NCBI GenBank assembly: GCA_009930495.1 | Contig: RZYB01000010.1 | Coordinates: 1-33,793 of the forward strand | From: Deltaproteobacteria bacterium | Lineage (GTDB): Bacteria; Desulfobacterota; Desulfovibrionia; Desulfovibrionales; Desulfomicrobiaceae | Length of the DNA stretch: 33,793 nt | Direction: 5' to 3' | In this document: in pieces, positions 9,100 to 18,964 of the stretch | Layout of the letters: the number at the start of each line of letters is the position of its first letter | Numbering within the stretch: position 1 is the stretch's first letter | Position numbers and translations under genes: made by a program | Notes under the pieces: generated by a model | What the model saw: the letters and a program-made list of their open reading frames with translations, nothing else | Told to the model about the DNA's origin: nothing | Databases searched by the model: none

Positions 9100-10659
9100 T
9101 TACTTGGCGATGCCCACCGCGCGCTTCTCACGGATCACCGTGACCCGGATCTGGCCGGGATAAGTCATTTTTTCCTCGATTTGCTTGGCGATATCCTTGC
9201 TCAGCAAATAAACCTGATCATCGTTCACCGCGTCACAGTCGACCGTGACCCGGACTTCTCGACCCGCCTGGATGGCAAAGGCCCTTGTCACGCCTTGGAA
9301 ACCGGTGGCGATTCCCTCCAGTTCCTCCAGGCGCTTGACGTAGCTCTCGAGCAATTCCTTGCGGGCCCCCGGACGCGCGCCGGAAAGGCTATCCGCGGCC
9401 TGGACCAGAACGGCCAACACGCTCTTTGGCGGAACATCCTCGTGATGGGCGGCAATGGCGTTCACAATGTCGCTGGCCTCGTTGTACTTCTTGGCGATAT
9501 CGGCCCCAATGAGCGCATGAGGGCCTTCAACCTCGTGATCCACGGCTTTGCCCAAATCGTGCAACAGACCGGCGCGCTTGGCCTTTTTAACATCCAGACC
9601 CAATTCGGCCGCCATGATGCCACACAAAAAAGCAACTTCGAGGGAATGCTGCAACACGTTCTGGGTGAAGCTTGTCCGGAATTTCAACTGCCCAAGCAAA
9701 CGCACAATTTCCGGATGAATGCCATGAACACCCAGATCAAACGTGGCTTGCTCACCGATTTCCCGGATCTGCACATCCATTTCTTTTTCGACCTTCTTGA
9801 CCACATCCTCGATCCGCGCGGGGTGAATGCGCCCATCGCTGATCAGACGCTCCAGGGAACGCTTGGCGACTTCCCGCCGCAGCGGACTATAGGCGGAAAG
9901 AATGACCGTTTCGGGAGTATCGTCGATGATGAGATCCACGCCAGTGGCGGCCTCCAAAGCGCGAATATTGCGTCCTTCCCGGCCAATAATCCGTCCCTTC
10001 ATGTCCTCGCTGGGCAGTTCCACGGCACTGACCGTATGCTCCGAAACATAATCCCCAGCATAACGCTGCACGGCGCTGGCGATGATCATCTGCGCCTTGC
10101 GATGCGCCGTTTCCTGCGCTTCGACCTCGATGACGCGGACCATTTTGGCCGCTTCATGGCGGGCCTTGCTTTCGATATCCTGAATCAAGCGGGCCCGCGC
10201 CTCGTCGGCCGTAAGCCCGGAAATTTCTTCAAGCTTGCTTTGCTGCTCGGAAATAACATCCTGCAATTGCGCCTCTTTTTCATCAATAGCCCGTTCCTGG
10301 CGCGCGACTTTCTTTTCCAGGTTGACCAGCTCGCTTTCCTTCAAAGCCAAGCTTTCCAACTTTTTTTCCAGCCTCTCCTCCTTGCTTTGCAAGCGGGCTT
10401 CATTTTTCTTGAATTCGCGCTCGCGGTCCTTGGCGTCCTGCTCAACTTCTTTTTTCAGGGCGAAGATTTCGTCCTGCCCTTGGAGCAAAAGCTCTTTCTT
10501 CTGCGCCTGAGCCTCTTTCTTGGCCTCGTCGAGGATACGTTCGGACAAATTTCGAGCGTCCTCAAACTCTTGATCCATCAAATACTTCTTGAACCAAAAA
10601 CCCACGACACCGCCGAGACCAATACAGATAAACGCGGTGATAATTACTTGGCTTGCCAT
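9100..10659 (-). CDS. rny: Ribonuclease Y
   Basis: RNase Y is a membrane-anchored endoribonuclease that starts mRNA decay. The 519-residue length fits the family. It has an N-terminal transmembrane helix (about residues 4-22), then a long charged coiled coil rich in E, K, A and Q (about 30-190). A KH domain follows with GRIIGREGRNIRALE, and then an HD domain with HSLEVAFL and LLHDLGKAVDHE holding the metal ligands. The C-terminal tail VRVTVIREKRAVGIAK is typical. AAGGAG six bases before the ATG at 10659 fixes the start. An open upstream stretch of 50 codons has no similarity and crosses the leader. ymdB and tyrS follow closely. Confidence 0.97.
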   Translation of the reverse strand: MASQVIITAFICIGLGGVVGFWFKKYLMDQEFEDARNLSERILDEAKKEAQAQKKELLLQGQDEIFALKKEVEQDAKDREREFKKNEARLQSKEERLEKKLESLALKESELVNLEKKVARQERAIDEKEAQLQDVISEQQSKLEEISGLTADEARARLIQDIESKARHEAAKMVRVIEVEAQETAHRKAQMIIASAVQRYAGDYVSEHTVSAVELPSEDMKGRIIGREGRNIRALEAATGVDLIIDDTPETVILSAYSPLRREVAKRSLERLISDGRIHPARIEDVVKKVEKEMDVQIREIGEQATFDLGVHGIHPEIVRLLGQLKFRTSFTQNVLQHSLEVAFLCGIMAAELGLDVKKAKRAGLLHDLGKAVDHEVEGPHALIGADIAKKYNEASDIVNAIAAHHEDVPPKSVLAVLVQAADSLSGARPGARKELLESYVKRLEELEGIATGFQGVTRAFAIQAGREVRVTVDCDAVNDDQVYLLSKDIAKQIEEKMTYPGQIRVTVIREKRAVGIAK

Positions 10660-10816
10660 GAATACTCCTTGGCGGGCTATATTTCGTAAGGCCGAGCCTC
10701 GGCCATGGGACGGCGGCCATAACCTATAATCGGCATTCCCGGCGCGCCGTGACTTGCAAATGGGGGGAGAGAATACGGAGCGAATCTGGCGAGAGACTAG
10801 ACGAGTCAACCTACAG
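10660..10816 (-). promoter_or_regulatory. rny 5' leader with hairpin
   Basis: This 157-bp stretch separates the 6S RNA gene from rny. A perfect 6-bp inverted repeat with a GCC spacer (GGCCGA 10690-10695, TCGGCC 10699-10704) lies about 30 bases upstream of the rny start. On the minus strand a TATAGG element occurs near 10727, but I see no convincing -35 box at the right distance. The region is therefore a probable leader with an unlocated promoter. I see no small gene in it. Confidence 0.35.
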
Positions 10817-10997
10817 AAAAGCCCCGGAAGGCAGTGTTGGGAATCATTTTGAACCTCTTTTATGAAGAGGGGGTTGGCTACGATCCATCAGACTTCTCTG
10901 CCGAAGCAGAGCATGCACACCAGGACCATTGGAAGCTACCCAATATGCGCTTTATTGGCTCAAAAACGCATTACCAATCACTAACCTTCCAGGGTTA
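10817..10997 (-). ncRNA. ssrS: 6S RNA
   Basis: A 6S RNA, the global regulator that binds the sigma-70 RNA polymerase holoenzyme as a promoter mimic. Read on the minus strand, a 10-bp closing stem joins CCCTGGAAGG (10994-10985) to CCTTCCGGGG (10831-10822), with one G-U pair. The apical part holds GTGTGCATGCTC and then CTCTGC-TTCG-GCAGAG, a perfect hairpin. This closely resembles the E. coli 6S segment GAGCATGCTCGG...CCGAGAAG as I remember it. The arms between are partly paired and leave the open central bubble. The length is about 181 nt and the closing stem is followed by TTTT. It lies directly after zapA, the same neighbour as in enterobacteria. The ends are approximate. Confidence 0.87.
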
Positions 10998-11003
10998 AAA
11001 ATA

Positions 11004-11270
11004 TCACTTTTCTGATATATCTATTCGAGAGACAATTTGCTGCAACCGGGCCTCAAGTTGCTGCAATTTATCTTTATCAAGCAAATAATCGTCAGCCAAG
11101 CTCAACGCCAAATACGTCAGCAATCGCTCCTTGCTCAGATGTCGTCCTCGATTTTCAAGGTCATCGTATCGACTTTGAAGAAAATCTACCGCCTTGTTCA
11201 ATCTCTCGGGCGGGGCCTCGGTCGAAAAGGACAAGTCCAGACCGAGAACGTGTATATTGTATCCGGGCAT
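11004..11270 (-). CDS. zapA: Cell division protein ZapA
   Basis: The 88-residue protein has the ZapA layout: a small N-terminal alpha/beta part (YNIHVLGLDLSF) and a C-terminal helix (RLLTYLALSLADDYL...LEARLQQIV) that dimerises as a coiled coil. ZapA cross-links FtsZ protofilaments at the division ring. Its ATG overlaps the stop of the upstream coiled-coil gene by one base (TAATG), so the two are translationally coupled. The 6S RNA begins about 7 bp after its stop and may share its transcript. The small size limits certainty, but length, pattern and 6S linkage agree. Confidence 0.88.
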   Translation of the reverse strand: MPGYNIHVLGLDLSFSTEAPPERLNKAVDFLQSRYDDLENRGRHLSKERLLTYLALSLADDYLLDKDKLQQLEARLQQIVSRIDISEK

Positions 11271-11458
11271 TAATCGGTCGTATCAACGTCTTGAAGCCTC
11301 TTCAAGATATTTTCGATGCGCGCGAGGACCGCTTCCTTGGCTTGGCGCTCTTTTTCGAGGTCCTCTTGAAGCTGCATGTTCTCAAGCTTCAGCGCGTCTT
11401 GGCGTTCAAGTAAAAATTCTATCTTTTCAGTGAGTTGTGTTAAAATATCCATAGACAT
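11270..11458 (-). CDS. Short coiled-coil protein, ZapB-like
   Basis: This 62-residue protein is almost wholly a predicted coiled coil: heptads of L, I and A with K, E and Q from about residue 6 to 55 (EKIEFLLERQDALKLENMQL). It has no cysteine and no membrane segment. Size, composition and overlap with zapA suggest a ZapB-type division factor that binds ZapA. Primary similarity in such short coiled coils is weak, so the name is an inference. Two starts are possible: ATG at 11458, or ATG at 11452. The second has AGGGA five bases upstream and may be the real one. glmU lies 19 bp upstream on the same strand. Confidence 0.7.
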   Translation of the reverse strand: MSMDILTQLTEKIEFLLERQDALKLENMQLQEDLEKERQAKEAVLARIENILKRLQDVDTTD

Positions 11459-11477
11459 CCCTAATTGTTGGATCTAA

Positions 11478-12845
11478 TTATTTATTTTTCCGTTCGAGAT
11501 TTGCCTGACGTGCGCGGGCCACGCACAGCGCTCCATCCGGTACAGCTTTCGTCACCACGGACCCGGCTCCAACGACGGCATGCGCACCGACCACCACGGG
11601 AGCGACCAAGGCGGTATTGCTTCCGATAAACGCCCCATCCTTGATCTCGGTTCGATGTTTGCGGGCCCCATCATAATTGCAAGTAATCGTTCCCGCCCCG
11701 ATGTTCACCCCCTGACCAATGTCACTATCCCCCAGATAGGACAAGTGACCGGCCTTGGCACCCTCATGCAAAACAGTATTTTTCACTTCGACAAAATTTC
11801 CAACCCTGGCCTTGGCGCCAATCACGGCGCCCGGCCGCAATCGCGCGAACGGTCCGACAACTGAGTCATCATGAACCACCGCGCCTTCAATATGGGAAAA
11901 GGATTTCACTTGGCAAGCTCGAAGCGAGGCATCCTTGATCCAACAATGAGAAGCAATCCGCGTTCCGTGACCGATATGCGATCGTCCATAGATTTCGCAG
12001 GGCCCCATGATTTCGACTCCAGGTTCAAGCACGACATCCGGGCCGATAAAAACCCCCTGAGCGTTGCGGATGATCACCCCGCTGGTCTGCCACGCGGTCA
12101 CGAGTGTTTCACGCAGAGCCGCCTCGCGGTCAACCAATTCTCGAGGGGAATTCACCCCAAGCAAATCCTGGGGACGATCATACTCCACGCCTATCACAGG
12201 CAGACCGGACTGAATACACAATTCGAGCATTTGCGTGATATAAAACTCGCGTTGCGCATTATTCTGATCGATTTTCCCCAAAAGCGGCCCACACTTGGCG
12301 ACATCGAAAACATAAATCCCTGAGTTTACCTCCCGGATGTCCCCTCGAATTGACCGGTCAAAATCTTTCTCCTCGACAATTCCCAAAACATCTCCGGAAT
12401 CGGAGCGGATTACCCGACCATAGCCAGAAGGGTTCTCCAGGGAAATACTCACAAAACCCATGCCCGCAGACGAGTCGTGACAACGCCGCGCAAGATGCTC
12501 GACGGTTTCCAGCGGAACAACGGGCGTGTCTCCGTTGACAACACATAAAAAGTCGAGCTTCGCGGCCTGAATTTGTGGCCAGGCCACGGCCAAGGCATGG
12601 CCTGTTCCCAGCTGTTCCCGCTGAACAACAAATTGCCTGTTTTCGGGCTCGAAAGCCGCGCGCACCATCTCCGCCTTATGCCCGATTATTGTCCAAATCC
12701 TGTCATTGGAAACGCGTTGCAAAGCATCAAAAACATGTCCAAGTAACGGTTTACCCAATATTGATTGCAACACTTTGGGCTGATCGGAATGCATCCGTGT
12801 CCCTTTTCCTGCAGCCAAAATCAAAAAACCAAGCGAAAATTTCAC
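11478..12845 (-). CDS. glmU: Bifunctional UDP-GlcNAc pyrophosphorylase / glucosamine-1-P acetyltransferase GlmU
   Basis: GlmU acetylates glucosamine-1-phosphate and then joins it to UTP, making UDP-GlcNAc for peptidoglycan and for LpxA in this window. The 455 residues match the E. coli length. The N-terminal nucleotidyltransferase domain starts with FLILAAGKGTRM and PKVLQ. The uridine-binding segment QLGTGHA and the VNGDTP motif follow. The C-terminal half is a left-handed beta helix of hexapeptide repeats (IGPDV, IGHGT, IGAKARVG). The acetyl-CoA site lies around HLSYLGDSDIGQGVNIGAGTITCNYDG. The start is GTG at 12845, with GGAGG six bases upstream; 22 open codons further upstream run into a terminator region. 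Confidence 0.97.
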   Translation of the reverse strand: MKFSLGFLILAAGKGTRMHSDQPKVLQSILGKPLLGHVFDALQRVSNDRIWTIIGHKAEMVRAAFEPENRQFVVQREQLGTGHALAVAWPQIQAAKLDFLCVVNGDTPVVPLETVEHLARRCHDSSAGMGFVSISLENPSGYGRVIRSDSGDVLGIVEEKDFDRSIRGDIREVNSGIYVFDVAKCGPLLGKIDQNNAQREFYITQMLELCIQSGLPVIGVEYDRPQDLLGVNSPRELVDREAALRETLVTAWQTSGVIIRNAQGVFIGPDVVLEPGVEIMGPCEIYGRSHIGHGTRIASHCWIKDASLRACQVKSFSHIEGAVVHDDSVVGPFARLRPGAVIGAKARVGNFVEVKNTVLHEGAKAGHLSYLGDSDIGQGVNIGAGTITCNYDGARKHRTEIKDGAFIGSNTALVAPVVVGAHAVVGAGSVVTKAVPDGALCVARARQANLERKNK

Positions 12846-12863
12846 GTAGCGCCTCCGTACCTG

Positions 12864-12876
12864 GCGGATAATCCGC
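12864..12876. repeat. Perfect inverted repeat in the glmU leader
   Basis: A 13-base perfect palindrome (GCGGAT-A-ATCCGC) lies about 19 bases upstream of the glmU GTG start and just after a candidate -10 element. It could be an operator or a small leader hairpin. The sequence alone cannot decide. Confidence 0.3.
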
Positions 12877-12887
12877 TGACAGCAAAA

Positions 12888-12916
12888 GAAATACAAGAAG
12901 GAATCGCACACGGCAA
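12888..12916 (-). promoter_or_regulatory. Candidate sigma-70 promoter of glmU
   Basis: On the minus strand TTGCCG (12916-12911) and TATTTC (12893-12888) are separated by 17 bases. Each shares three or four positions with the consensus. It lies downstream of the atp terminator and about 43 bp upstream of the glmU start, where a new promoter would be needed. Only moderate support. Confidence 0.3.
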
Positions 12917-12929
12917 TGGCAGAAACCGC

Positions 12930-12965
12930 AAAAAAAAGGCAGGCTTGTAACAGCCTGCCTTTTTC
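12930..12965 (-). terminator. Intrinsic terminator of the atp operon
   Basis: An 8-bp perfect GC-rich stem, GGCAGGCT (12938-12945) with AGCCTGCC (12952-12959), has a six-base loop. It is flanked by an A-run on the left and a T-run on the right. On the minus strand it lies 20-55 bp after the atpC stop, and the stem is followed by at least seven T. The symmetric flanks would let it act in both directions, but no plus-strand gene ends here. Confidence 0.92.
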
Positions 12966-12984
12966 TTCTCTGTGAAGCGACTGC

Positions 12985-13413
12985 CTACATCCGGCAGGTT
13001 CCCTCGCTCACGGCGTTTTGTCGGCATTTCATTCTGTGCAATGCCCTGGCCATGGCAGCCTGAGCCGCTGCGTAATCCAATTTCTCCTGCTGCTGCTTGG
13101 CGCGCTGCTCTGCTCTTTCCTGGGCTCTGCGCGCCCGTTCCAGATCTATATCTTCAGCCTTTTCAGCCACTTCAGCAAGAACCGTCACTTTTGCGGGAGA
13201 GACTTCGGCAAACCCACCGGCAACAAATACGTAGTATTTCTTGCCATTCAGTTTGTAATAAAGGCTCCCGATACCAAGCGCGGAGAGAAACGGGATATGA
13301 TCGGGCAGAACGCCAAACTCGCCATTGATGCCCGGAGCACCGACATAGTCGACCTCTTCCTTGAGCACCCTCTTGTCCGGCGTCACTATTTCAAGCGTAA
13401 TTGTTTTTGCCAT
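12985..13413 (-). CDS. atpC: ATP synthase F1 epsilon subunit
   Basis: The epsilon subunit (142 residues) is part of the central stalk and can inhibit ATP hydrolysis. The N-terminal beta sandwich holds [30 protein letters not shown] and the VAGGFAEV strand. The C-terminal two-helix part starts near residue 88 ([17 protein letters not shown]). The tail runs on to a cysteine-containing end (KCRQ...GTCRM), slightly longer than the E. coli protein. It is the last gene of the atp operon, 23 bp after atpD, and is followed by a strong terminator. Confidence 0.97.
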   Translation of the reverse strand: MAKTITLEIVTPDKRVLKEEVDYVGAPGINGEFGVLPDHIPFLSALGIGSLYYKLNGKKYYVFVAGGFAEVSPAKVTVLAEVAEKAEDIDLERARRAQERAEQRAKQQQEKLDYAAAQAAMARALHRMKCRQNAVSEGTCRM

Positions 13414-13436
13414 CTCAATACCCCAGCGCGGATGAT

Positions 13437-14846
<1,410 letters not shown>

Positions 14847-14856
14847 TTATGCCCCC

Positions 14857-15732
14857 TTATCCTTTCAGTGCCTCGGCACCGCCTACGATGTCCATTAATT
14901 GTGTGGTGATGCTGGCCTGCCGAGCCTTGTTGTAGACAAGGGTTAGGCTGCCGACCATTTCATCGCAGTTCTTTGTTGCGTTATCCATAGCCGACATACG
15001 TGCAGCATGCTCGCTGGCGGATGTATCAAGCAACCCTCTGTACATCTGAACCTTCACATACCTGGGCAGCAATTCTGCCAACAAACCTTCAACGGAAGGT
15101 TCAAAGATATACTCGCTGGAAGCGCCCCCCCGTGCCTCGTCCGCCTCGGAGGTTTCCGCTGGCAGAATCTGGGCGGTCGTTGCTTCCTGCCGAGCGATGC
15201 TCACAAACTTTCCGTAGACGATGTGTACTTCGTCAAATTGCCCGGCGAGGTATCCATCAATAACGAGATTACCTGTTTCGCTCGCCAGCTGAAAATCAAA
15301 ATTAGTCATATTTTCAGCATATTGCGCAACGATTTCAAAACTCGTCTTACGGATGAAATCCCGTCCCTTCTTTCCAATGCAGATAAACTTGACGGTCTTG
15401 CCATCTGCTTCCTTTTGCTTTGCCAGCTTGGATGCCGCGACACAAATGTTCGCGTTGAAGCTGCCACACAATCCCTTGTCCGAAGTGACCAAAACAATTC
15501 CCACATTTTGGATCACGTCGCGCTTTTCAAGCAAGGGGTGGACACTGGCGTCCGCGCGGGAAGCCAGATCGATAAGAATGTCATTAAACTTATCGGCATA
15601 GGGACGGAAGCGCTCAATTCGGCTCTGAGCACCGCGCAGCTTGGCGGAAGCGACCATGTTCATCGCCTTCGTGATCTGCTTGGTCTTCTTGACACCGACG
15701 ATCTTGTTCTGAATGTCCCTCAGTGATGCCAT
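14857..15732 (-). CDS. atpG: ATP synthase F1 gamma subunit
   Basis: The gamma subunit (291 residues) is the rotating shaft inside the alpha3beta3 ring. The N-terminal helix MASLRDIQNKIVGVKKTKQITKAMNMVA and the C-terminal helix around NKARQASITTQLMDIVGGAEAL are the conserved coiled-coil pair. The middle Rossmann-like domain contains SDKGLCGSFNANI. AAGGAG six bases before the ATG sets the start. The gene lies 19 bp after atpA and 13 bp before atpD. Confidence 0.97.
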   Translation of the reverse strand: MASLRDIQNKIVGVKKTKQITKAMNMVASAKLRGAQSRIERFRPYADKFNDILIDLASRADASVHPLLEKRDVIQNVGIVLVTSDKGLCGSFNANICVAASKLAKQKEADGKTVKFICIGKKGRDFIRKTSFEIVAQYAENMTNFDFQLASETGNLVIDGYLAGQFDEVHIVYGKFVSIARQEATTAQILPAETSEADEARGGASSEYIFEPSVEGLLAELLPRYVKVQMYRGLLDTSASEHAARMSAMDNATKNCDEMVGSLTLVYNKARQASITTQLMDIVGGAEALKG

Positions 15733-15751
15733 TTATGACTCCTTAAACGAC

Positions 15752-17260
15752 CTAGGCTTTAAAACCGGCTTTAAACTCCTCAATCGCAGCAGCCAGCTTC
15801 TTTTCGGTTTCAGCGCCAAGATCCTTGGTCTGGACGATTTCGGCCAGCACGTCGGACTTCTGATTGCGCATGAATTCCACAAGTTCGTTACCGAAACGGA
15901 TGGCGTCCGCGACAGCGATGTCATCAAGGAAGCCGCGTGTTCCCGCGTAAAGCACCGAGACCTGTTCCTCGACCTGCATCGGCTGATACTGGGCCTGCTT
16001 CAGCAATTCCACGAGACGCTCGCCACGGGTCAGCTTGGTCTTGGTGGCCTTGTCCAGGTCGGAACCGAACTGGGCGAAAGCGGCCAGTTCGCGGTACTGG
16101 GCAAGATCCAAGCGGAGGGTGCCGGCAACCTTCTTCATGGCCTTGATCTGGGCAGCGCCGCCAACTCGGGACACGGACAAACCAACGTTGATGGCGGGAC
16201 GGATACCAGCCATGAACAAGTTGGGCTCAAGATAAACCTGGCCATCGGTGATGGAGATAACGTTGGTCGGAATGTACGCGGAGACGTCACCGGCCTGGGT
16301 TTCGATAACCGGCAGCGCTGTCAGGGATCCAGCGCCAAGGCTGTCATTGACCTTGCAGGCGCGTTCCAGCAGACGGGAATGCAGATAGAAAACGTCGCCA
16401 GGGAAGGCTTCACGTCCCGGAGGACGGCGGAGCAACAGGGACATCTGGCGATACGCCACGGCCTGCTTGGACAGATCGTCGTAAACGATCAGGGCGTGCT
16501 TGCCATTGTCGCGATAGAATTCCGCCATGGTGCATCCGCAATAGGCGGCGATGAACTGCAAGGGCGCGGGTTCGGAAGCGGTGGCGGAAATAATGGTGGT
16601 GTATTCCAGGGCGCCGCCCTTGCGCAGGGCCTCGACAACCTGGGCGACAGTGGACCGCTTCTGGCCGATGGCAACGTAGAAGCAATGAATGTCACTGTTC
16701 TTCTGAGCCAGGATGGCATCGACACCAACAGCTGTCTTGCCGACCTGACGGTCGCCAATGATCAATTCGCGCTGACCGCGTCCGATGGGCGTCATGGCGT
16801 CGATGGCCTTCAAACCCGTGTACATGGGTTCATGCACGGACTTACGGGCAATGATGCCAGGCGCCTTGATTTCGACGTTCCGGAACATGTCGGTTTGAAT
16901 CGGTCCCAGGCCATCAATGGGGCGGCCAAGAGGATCGATAACACGACCCATGACCGCGTCGCCAACGGGAACCTGGAAAATCCGACCCGTGCGTTTGACT
17001 GTGTCGCCCTCGTTGATGTGCACGGCGTCACCCAGAAGAGCGACACCAACGGAGTCTTCTTCCAGGTTCAAAACCATGCCCATGACGCCGCCGGGGAACT
17101 CCAGAAGTTCCATGGCCATCGCGTTCTCGCAGCCATAGACGCGGGCAATACCATCACCCACGGACAGGACCACGCCAGTTTCACTCATCTCAACCTTTTT
17201 CTCGTAATTCTTGATCTGGCCTTCGATGATCTGGCTAATTTCTTCTGCTTTAATCTGCAT
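15752..17260 (-). CDS. atpA: ATP synthase F1 alpha subunit
   Basis: The alpha subunit (502 residues) carries the non-catalytic nucleotide sites of F1. It starts with the typical [16 protein letters not shown] helix. The Walker A loop is [10 protein letters not shown], with [16 protein letters not shown] and [18 protein letters not shown] downstream. [22 protein letters not shown] is the family signature. It starts 5 bp after the atpH stop; a short AGAGG lies just upstream of the ATG. All key residues seem intact. Confidence 0.98.
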   Translation of the reverse strand: MQIKAEEISQIIEGQIKNYEKKVEMSETGVVLSVGDGIARVYGCENAMAMELLEFPGGVMGMVLNLEEDSVGVALLGDAVHINEGDTVKRTGRIFQVPVGDAVMGRVIDPLGRPIDGLGPIQTDMFRNVEIKAPGIIARKSVHEPMYTGLKAIDAMTPIGRGQRELIIGDRQVGKTAVGVDAILAQKNSDIHCFYVAIGQKRSTVAQVVEALRKGGALEYTTIISATASEPAPLQFIAAYCGCTMAEFYRDNGKHALIVYDDLSKQAVAYRQMSLLLRRPPGREAFPGDVFYLHSRLLERACKVNDSLGAGSLTALPVIETQAGDVSAYIPTNVISITDGQVYLEPNLFMAGIRPAINVGLSVSRVGGAAQIKAMKKVAGTLRLDLAQYRELAAFAQFGSDLDKATKTKLTRGERLVELLKQAQYQPMQVEEQVSVLYAGTRGFLDDIAVADAIRFGNELVEFMRNQKSDVLAEIVQTKDLGAETEKKLAAAIEEFKAGFKA

Positions 17261-17265
17261 AGCCT

Positions 17266-17820
17266 CTACTCACCCCTTTTGATATTTTCTTTCAAAATCT
17301 GGAGCTGCGCCCGAATGCTCGCGTCAAGGACACGGTCCCCGATTTTAAGCATCAGCCCGCCAATGATGTCCTGATCAACGTCGTAATCAAGGATCACCTT
17401 CCGACCGGACTCCTTCTGCAATTTATCAACAACATTCTTCTGGACATTGTCGGCCAACTTGACCGCCGTCACCAACTTGCCCCGAAGAACACCTTGGGCT
17501 GAATCCAAAAGCATACTGTACGATGCGTTGATCTCGGGGAGAAAGGCCAGCCTGTTCTTATCCGCCAACAGCAGACAAAAATTCCGAACCATGGCGCACG
17601 GCGCGATTTTGTCCAGAACCTTAATGATGACCCCTCTCTTTTCTTCCACCCCAAAAATCGGGTTACGGAAGATCCGCGTGAGTTCAGGCGCATTTTCCAG
17701 GACCCCAGCCAGCTTCGCCAAGTCGTCACCATACTGTGCGATGGCCGTCTTTTCAGACTGCGCCCGCGCAACGGTGAACAACGCCTTGGCGTACCGTCTC
17801 GCTACGATGTTCCCAGTCAA
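17266..17820 (-). CDS. atpH: ATP synthase F1 delta subunit
   Basis: The delta subunit (184 residues) joins F1 to the peripheral b stalk. Visible family features are the N-terminal helical domain starting [12 protein letters not shown] and the central segment [19 protein letters not shown]. The C-terminal strand region [29 protein letters not shown] is near the end. The start is a TTG at 17820, supported by AAGGTGG seven bases upstream. It overlaps the atpF stop as TTGA, which implies coupled translation. Confidence 0.95.
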   Translation of the reverse strand: MTGNIVARRYAKALFTVARAQSEKTAIAQYGDDLAKLAGVLENAPELTRIFRNPIFGVEEKRGVIIKVLDKIAPCAMVRNFCLLLADKNRLAFLPEINASYSMLLDSAQGVLRGKLVTAVKLADNVQKNVVDKLQKESGRKVILDYDVDQDIIGGLMLKIGDRVLDASIRAQLQILKENIKRGE

Positions 17821-18386
17821 TTGAGCACCACCTTTTTAAGATATTCGTTGACCAAATCTTCGTGATCTTTCTTCTTGAGCTGCTTTTTGACGAGATCCTC
17901 GGCGGCCTCGACAATCTTTTCGGCTAATTCGGCCCGGATTGAGTCAATAGCCAATTTGGCTTCCTGCGCGGCCGCGATTTCGGCCTGCGCCTTGATCTGA
18001 ATCGCCTGCGTTTCGGCCTTTTCCACGATAGCCTGCTTCATGGCCTCGCCCTGGGCCTTGGCATCGGTAAGAATCTTGGCTTTTTCGGCCTCGAGATTCG
18101 CGATGCTCGCCTCGACTTCCACAAGCTTGCGCTCGGCATCTTCCCGACGCCCATCAAGATCGGAAAGATCCGTCTCGATCTGCTTGGTGCGGCCACTCAG
18201 AAAGTCCGCCAAACGTTTCCCGGCAAGCTTGTAGATCAAAAATCCCACGATGCCGAAATTGATGAATCGATAGAGAAGATCCAGCAGCTTATTGTGCCCG
18301 CCTTCTTCCCCACCACTGGCAAAGGCCGCCACGGCACAGAAAACCAGCACTGCCGTCACCAATCCGACAGTCTTGAACTTTTTCAA
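17817..18386 (-). CDS. atpF: ATP synthase F0 b subunit with signal-like N-terminus
   Basis: This 189-residue protein is one of two b-type peripheral stalk subunits encoded here. It has an extra N-terminal hydrophobic helix (about residues 7-22) ending in AFASGGEEGG, which looks like a signal peptide. A second membrane helix follows (about residues 38-55, LYRFINFGIVGFLIYKLAG), then a long charged coiled coil rich in A, E, K and Q. The start is a TTG at 18386 with AAGGAGG eight bases upstream. Twenty more upstream codons are open but lack a binding site. The family call is firm. Whether the first helix is cleaved is unknown. Confidence 0.93.
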   Translation of the reverse strand: MKKFKTVGLVTAVLVFCAVAAFASGGEEGGHNKLLDLLYRFINFGIVGFLIYKLAGKRLADFLSGRTKQIETDLSDLDGRREDAERKLVEVEASIANLEAEKAKILTDAKAQGEAMKQAIVEKAETQAIQIKAQAEIAAAQEAKLAIDSIRAELAEKIVEAAEDLVKKQLKKKDHEDLVNEYLKKVVLN

Positions 18387-18452
18387 AATTCCGCCCTCCT
18401 TTATGAAAAGTACAACCACTGCATGCACGACAAGCCGTTTCAGCACAAAAAA

Positions 18453-18875
18453 TCACGCCCGGCTCAAAACCTTGTGCGTCACATCCTTCGCGTAGCTCCC
18501 AACTTCGGCCCGCAAGGACTTGAGCGCTGCCTGCTTCTGGGCTTCGATTTCCTTCCTGGCCACGGCCAGCTTCTCGGCGGCCTCACCAGCGGCACGAGAC
18601 AACGCGGCCGTTTCAGCGGCAACCCCTTCTTCCTTGAGGGACATGCGGACGGTCTGGGCTTCTGCCCGGCTTCCACCCAAGGCGTCCTTGTAGCTCCGCA
18701 GCTTGGCATCCGCGTCAGCGGCAAAACCCTCGATGGAACGCAGCTTCTCGTCCATGACTTCGGCACGCTTCTTGAGAATGCCCCGGATAGGCCGATACAG
18801 AATCAGGTTCAGGACCGTCAAAATGACCAAAAAATTTACAAGTTGAACAAAAAACGTGTAATCGAGATCAATCAT
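18453..18875 (-). CDS. atpF': ATP synthase F0 b' subunit
   Basis: The 140-residue protein has one N-terminal membrane helix (YTFFVQLVNFLVILTVLNLIL, about residues 6-26). The conserved YRPIRGILKKRAE turn follows, and then a long coiled coil. This is the standard b/b' stalk pattern. It is the first gene of the atp operon and pairs with the longer b subunit just downstream, probably as a heterodimeric stalk. The ATG at 18875 follows directly on the operon leader. It lacks the extra N-terminal helix seen in its partner. Confidence 0.92.
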   Translation of the reverse strand: MIDLDYTFFVQLVNFLVILTVLNLILYRPIRGILKKRAEVMDEKLRSIEGFAADADAKLRSYKDALGGSRAEAQTVRMSLKEEGVAAETAALSRAAGEAAEKLAVARKEIEAQKQAALKSLRAEVGSYAKDVTHKVLSRA

Positions 18876-18920
18876 GCCGCCCCCTCAAAAGTATGTGAAT
18901 TTTTGTTCAAAGTCACAGCG

Positions 18921-18949
18921 GCTTTAGCCGATTCCCCATATCGTGTCAA
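18921..18949 (-). promoter_or_regulatory. Candidate sigma-70 promoter of the atp operon
   Basis: On the minus strand a perfect TTGACA (18949-18944) is followed after 17 bases by TAAAGC (18926-18921), which keeps T, A and the fourth-position A of the -10 consensus. It is about 46 bp upstream of the atpF' start and downstream of rodA. A short CGGC-TTTA-GCCG inverted repeat (18919-18930) covers the -10 element. Confidence 0.5.
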
Positions 18950-18964
18950 AACCTTTTTAAATAA

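Noticed and set aside
8947-10689. 580-codon plus-strand open frame opposite rny
   Set aside because: It is the reverse complement of the well-supported rny gene. Long stop-free antisense frames arise from GC-rich codon use. It has no ribosome binding site and no recognisable domain.
15713-17374. 553-codon plus-strand open frame opposite atpA
   Set aside because: A shadow of the highly conserved atpA gene; the translated sequence is rich in G, H, D and N without any known motif.
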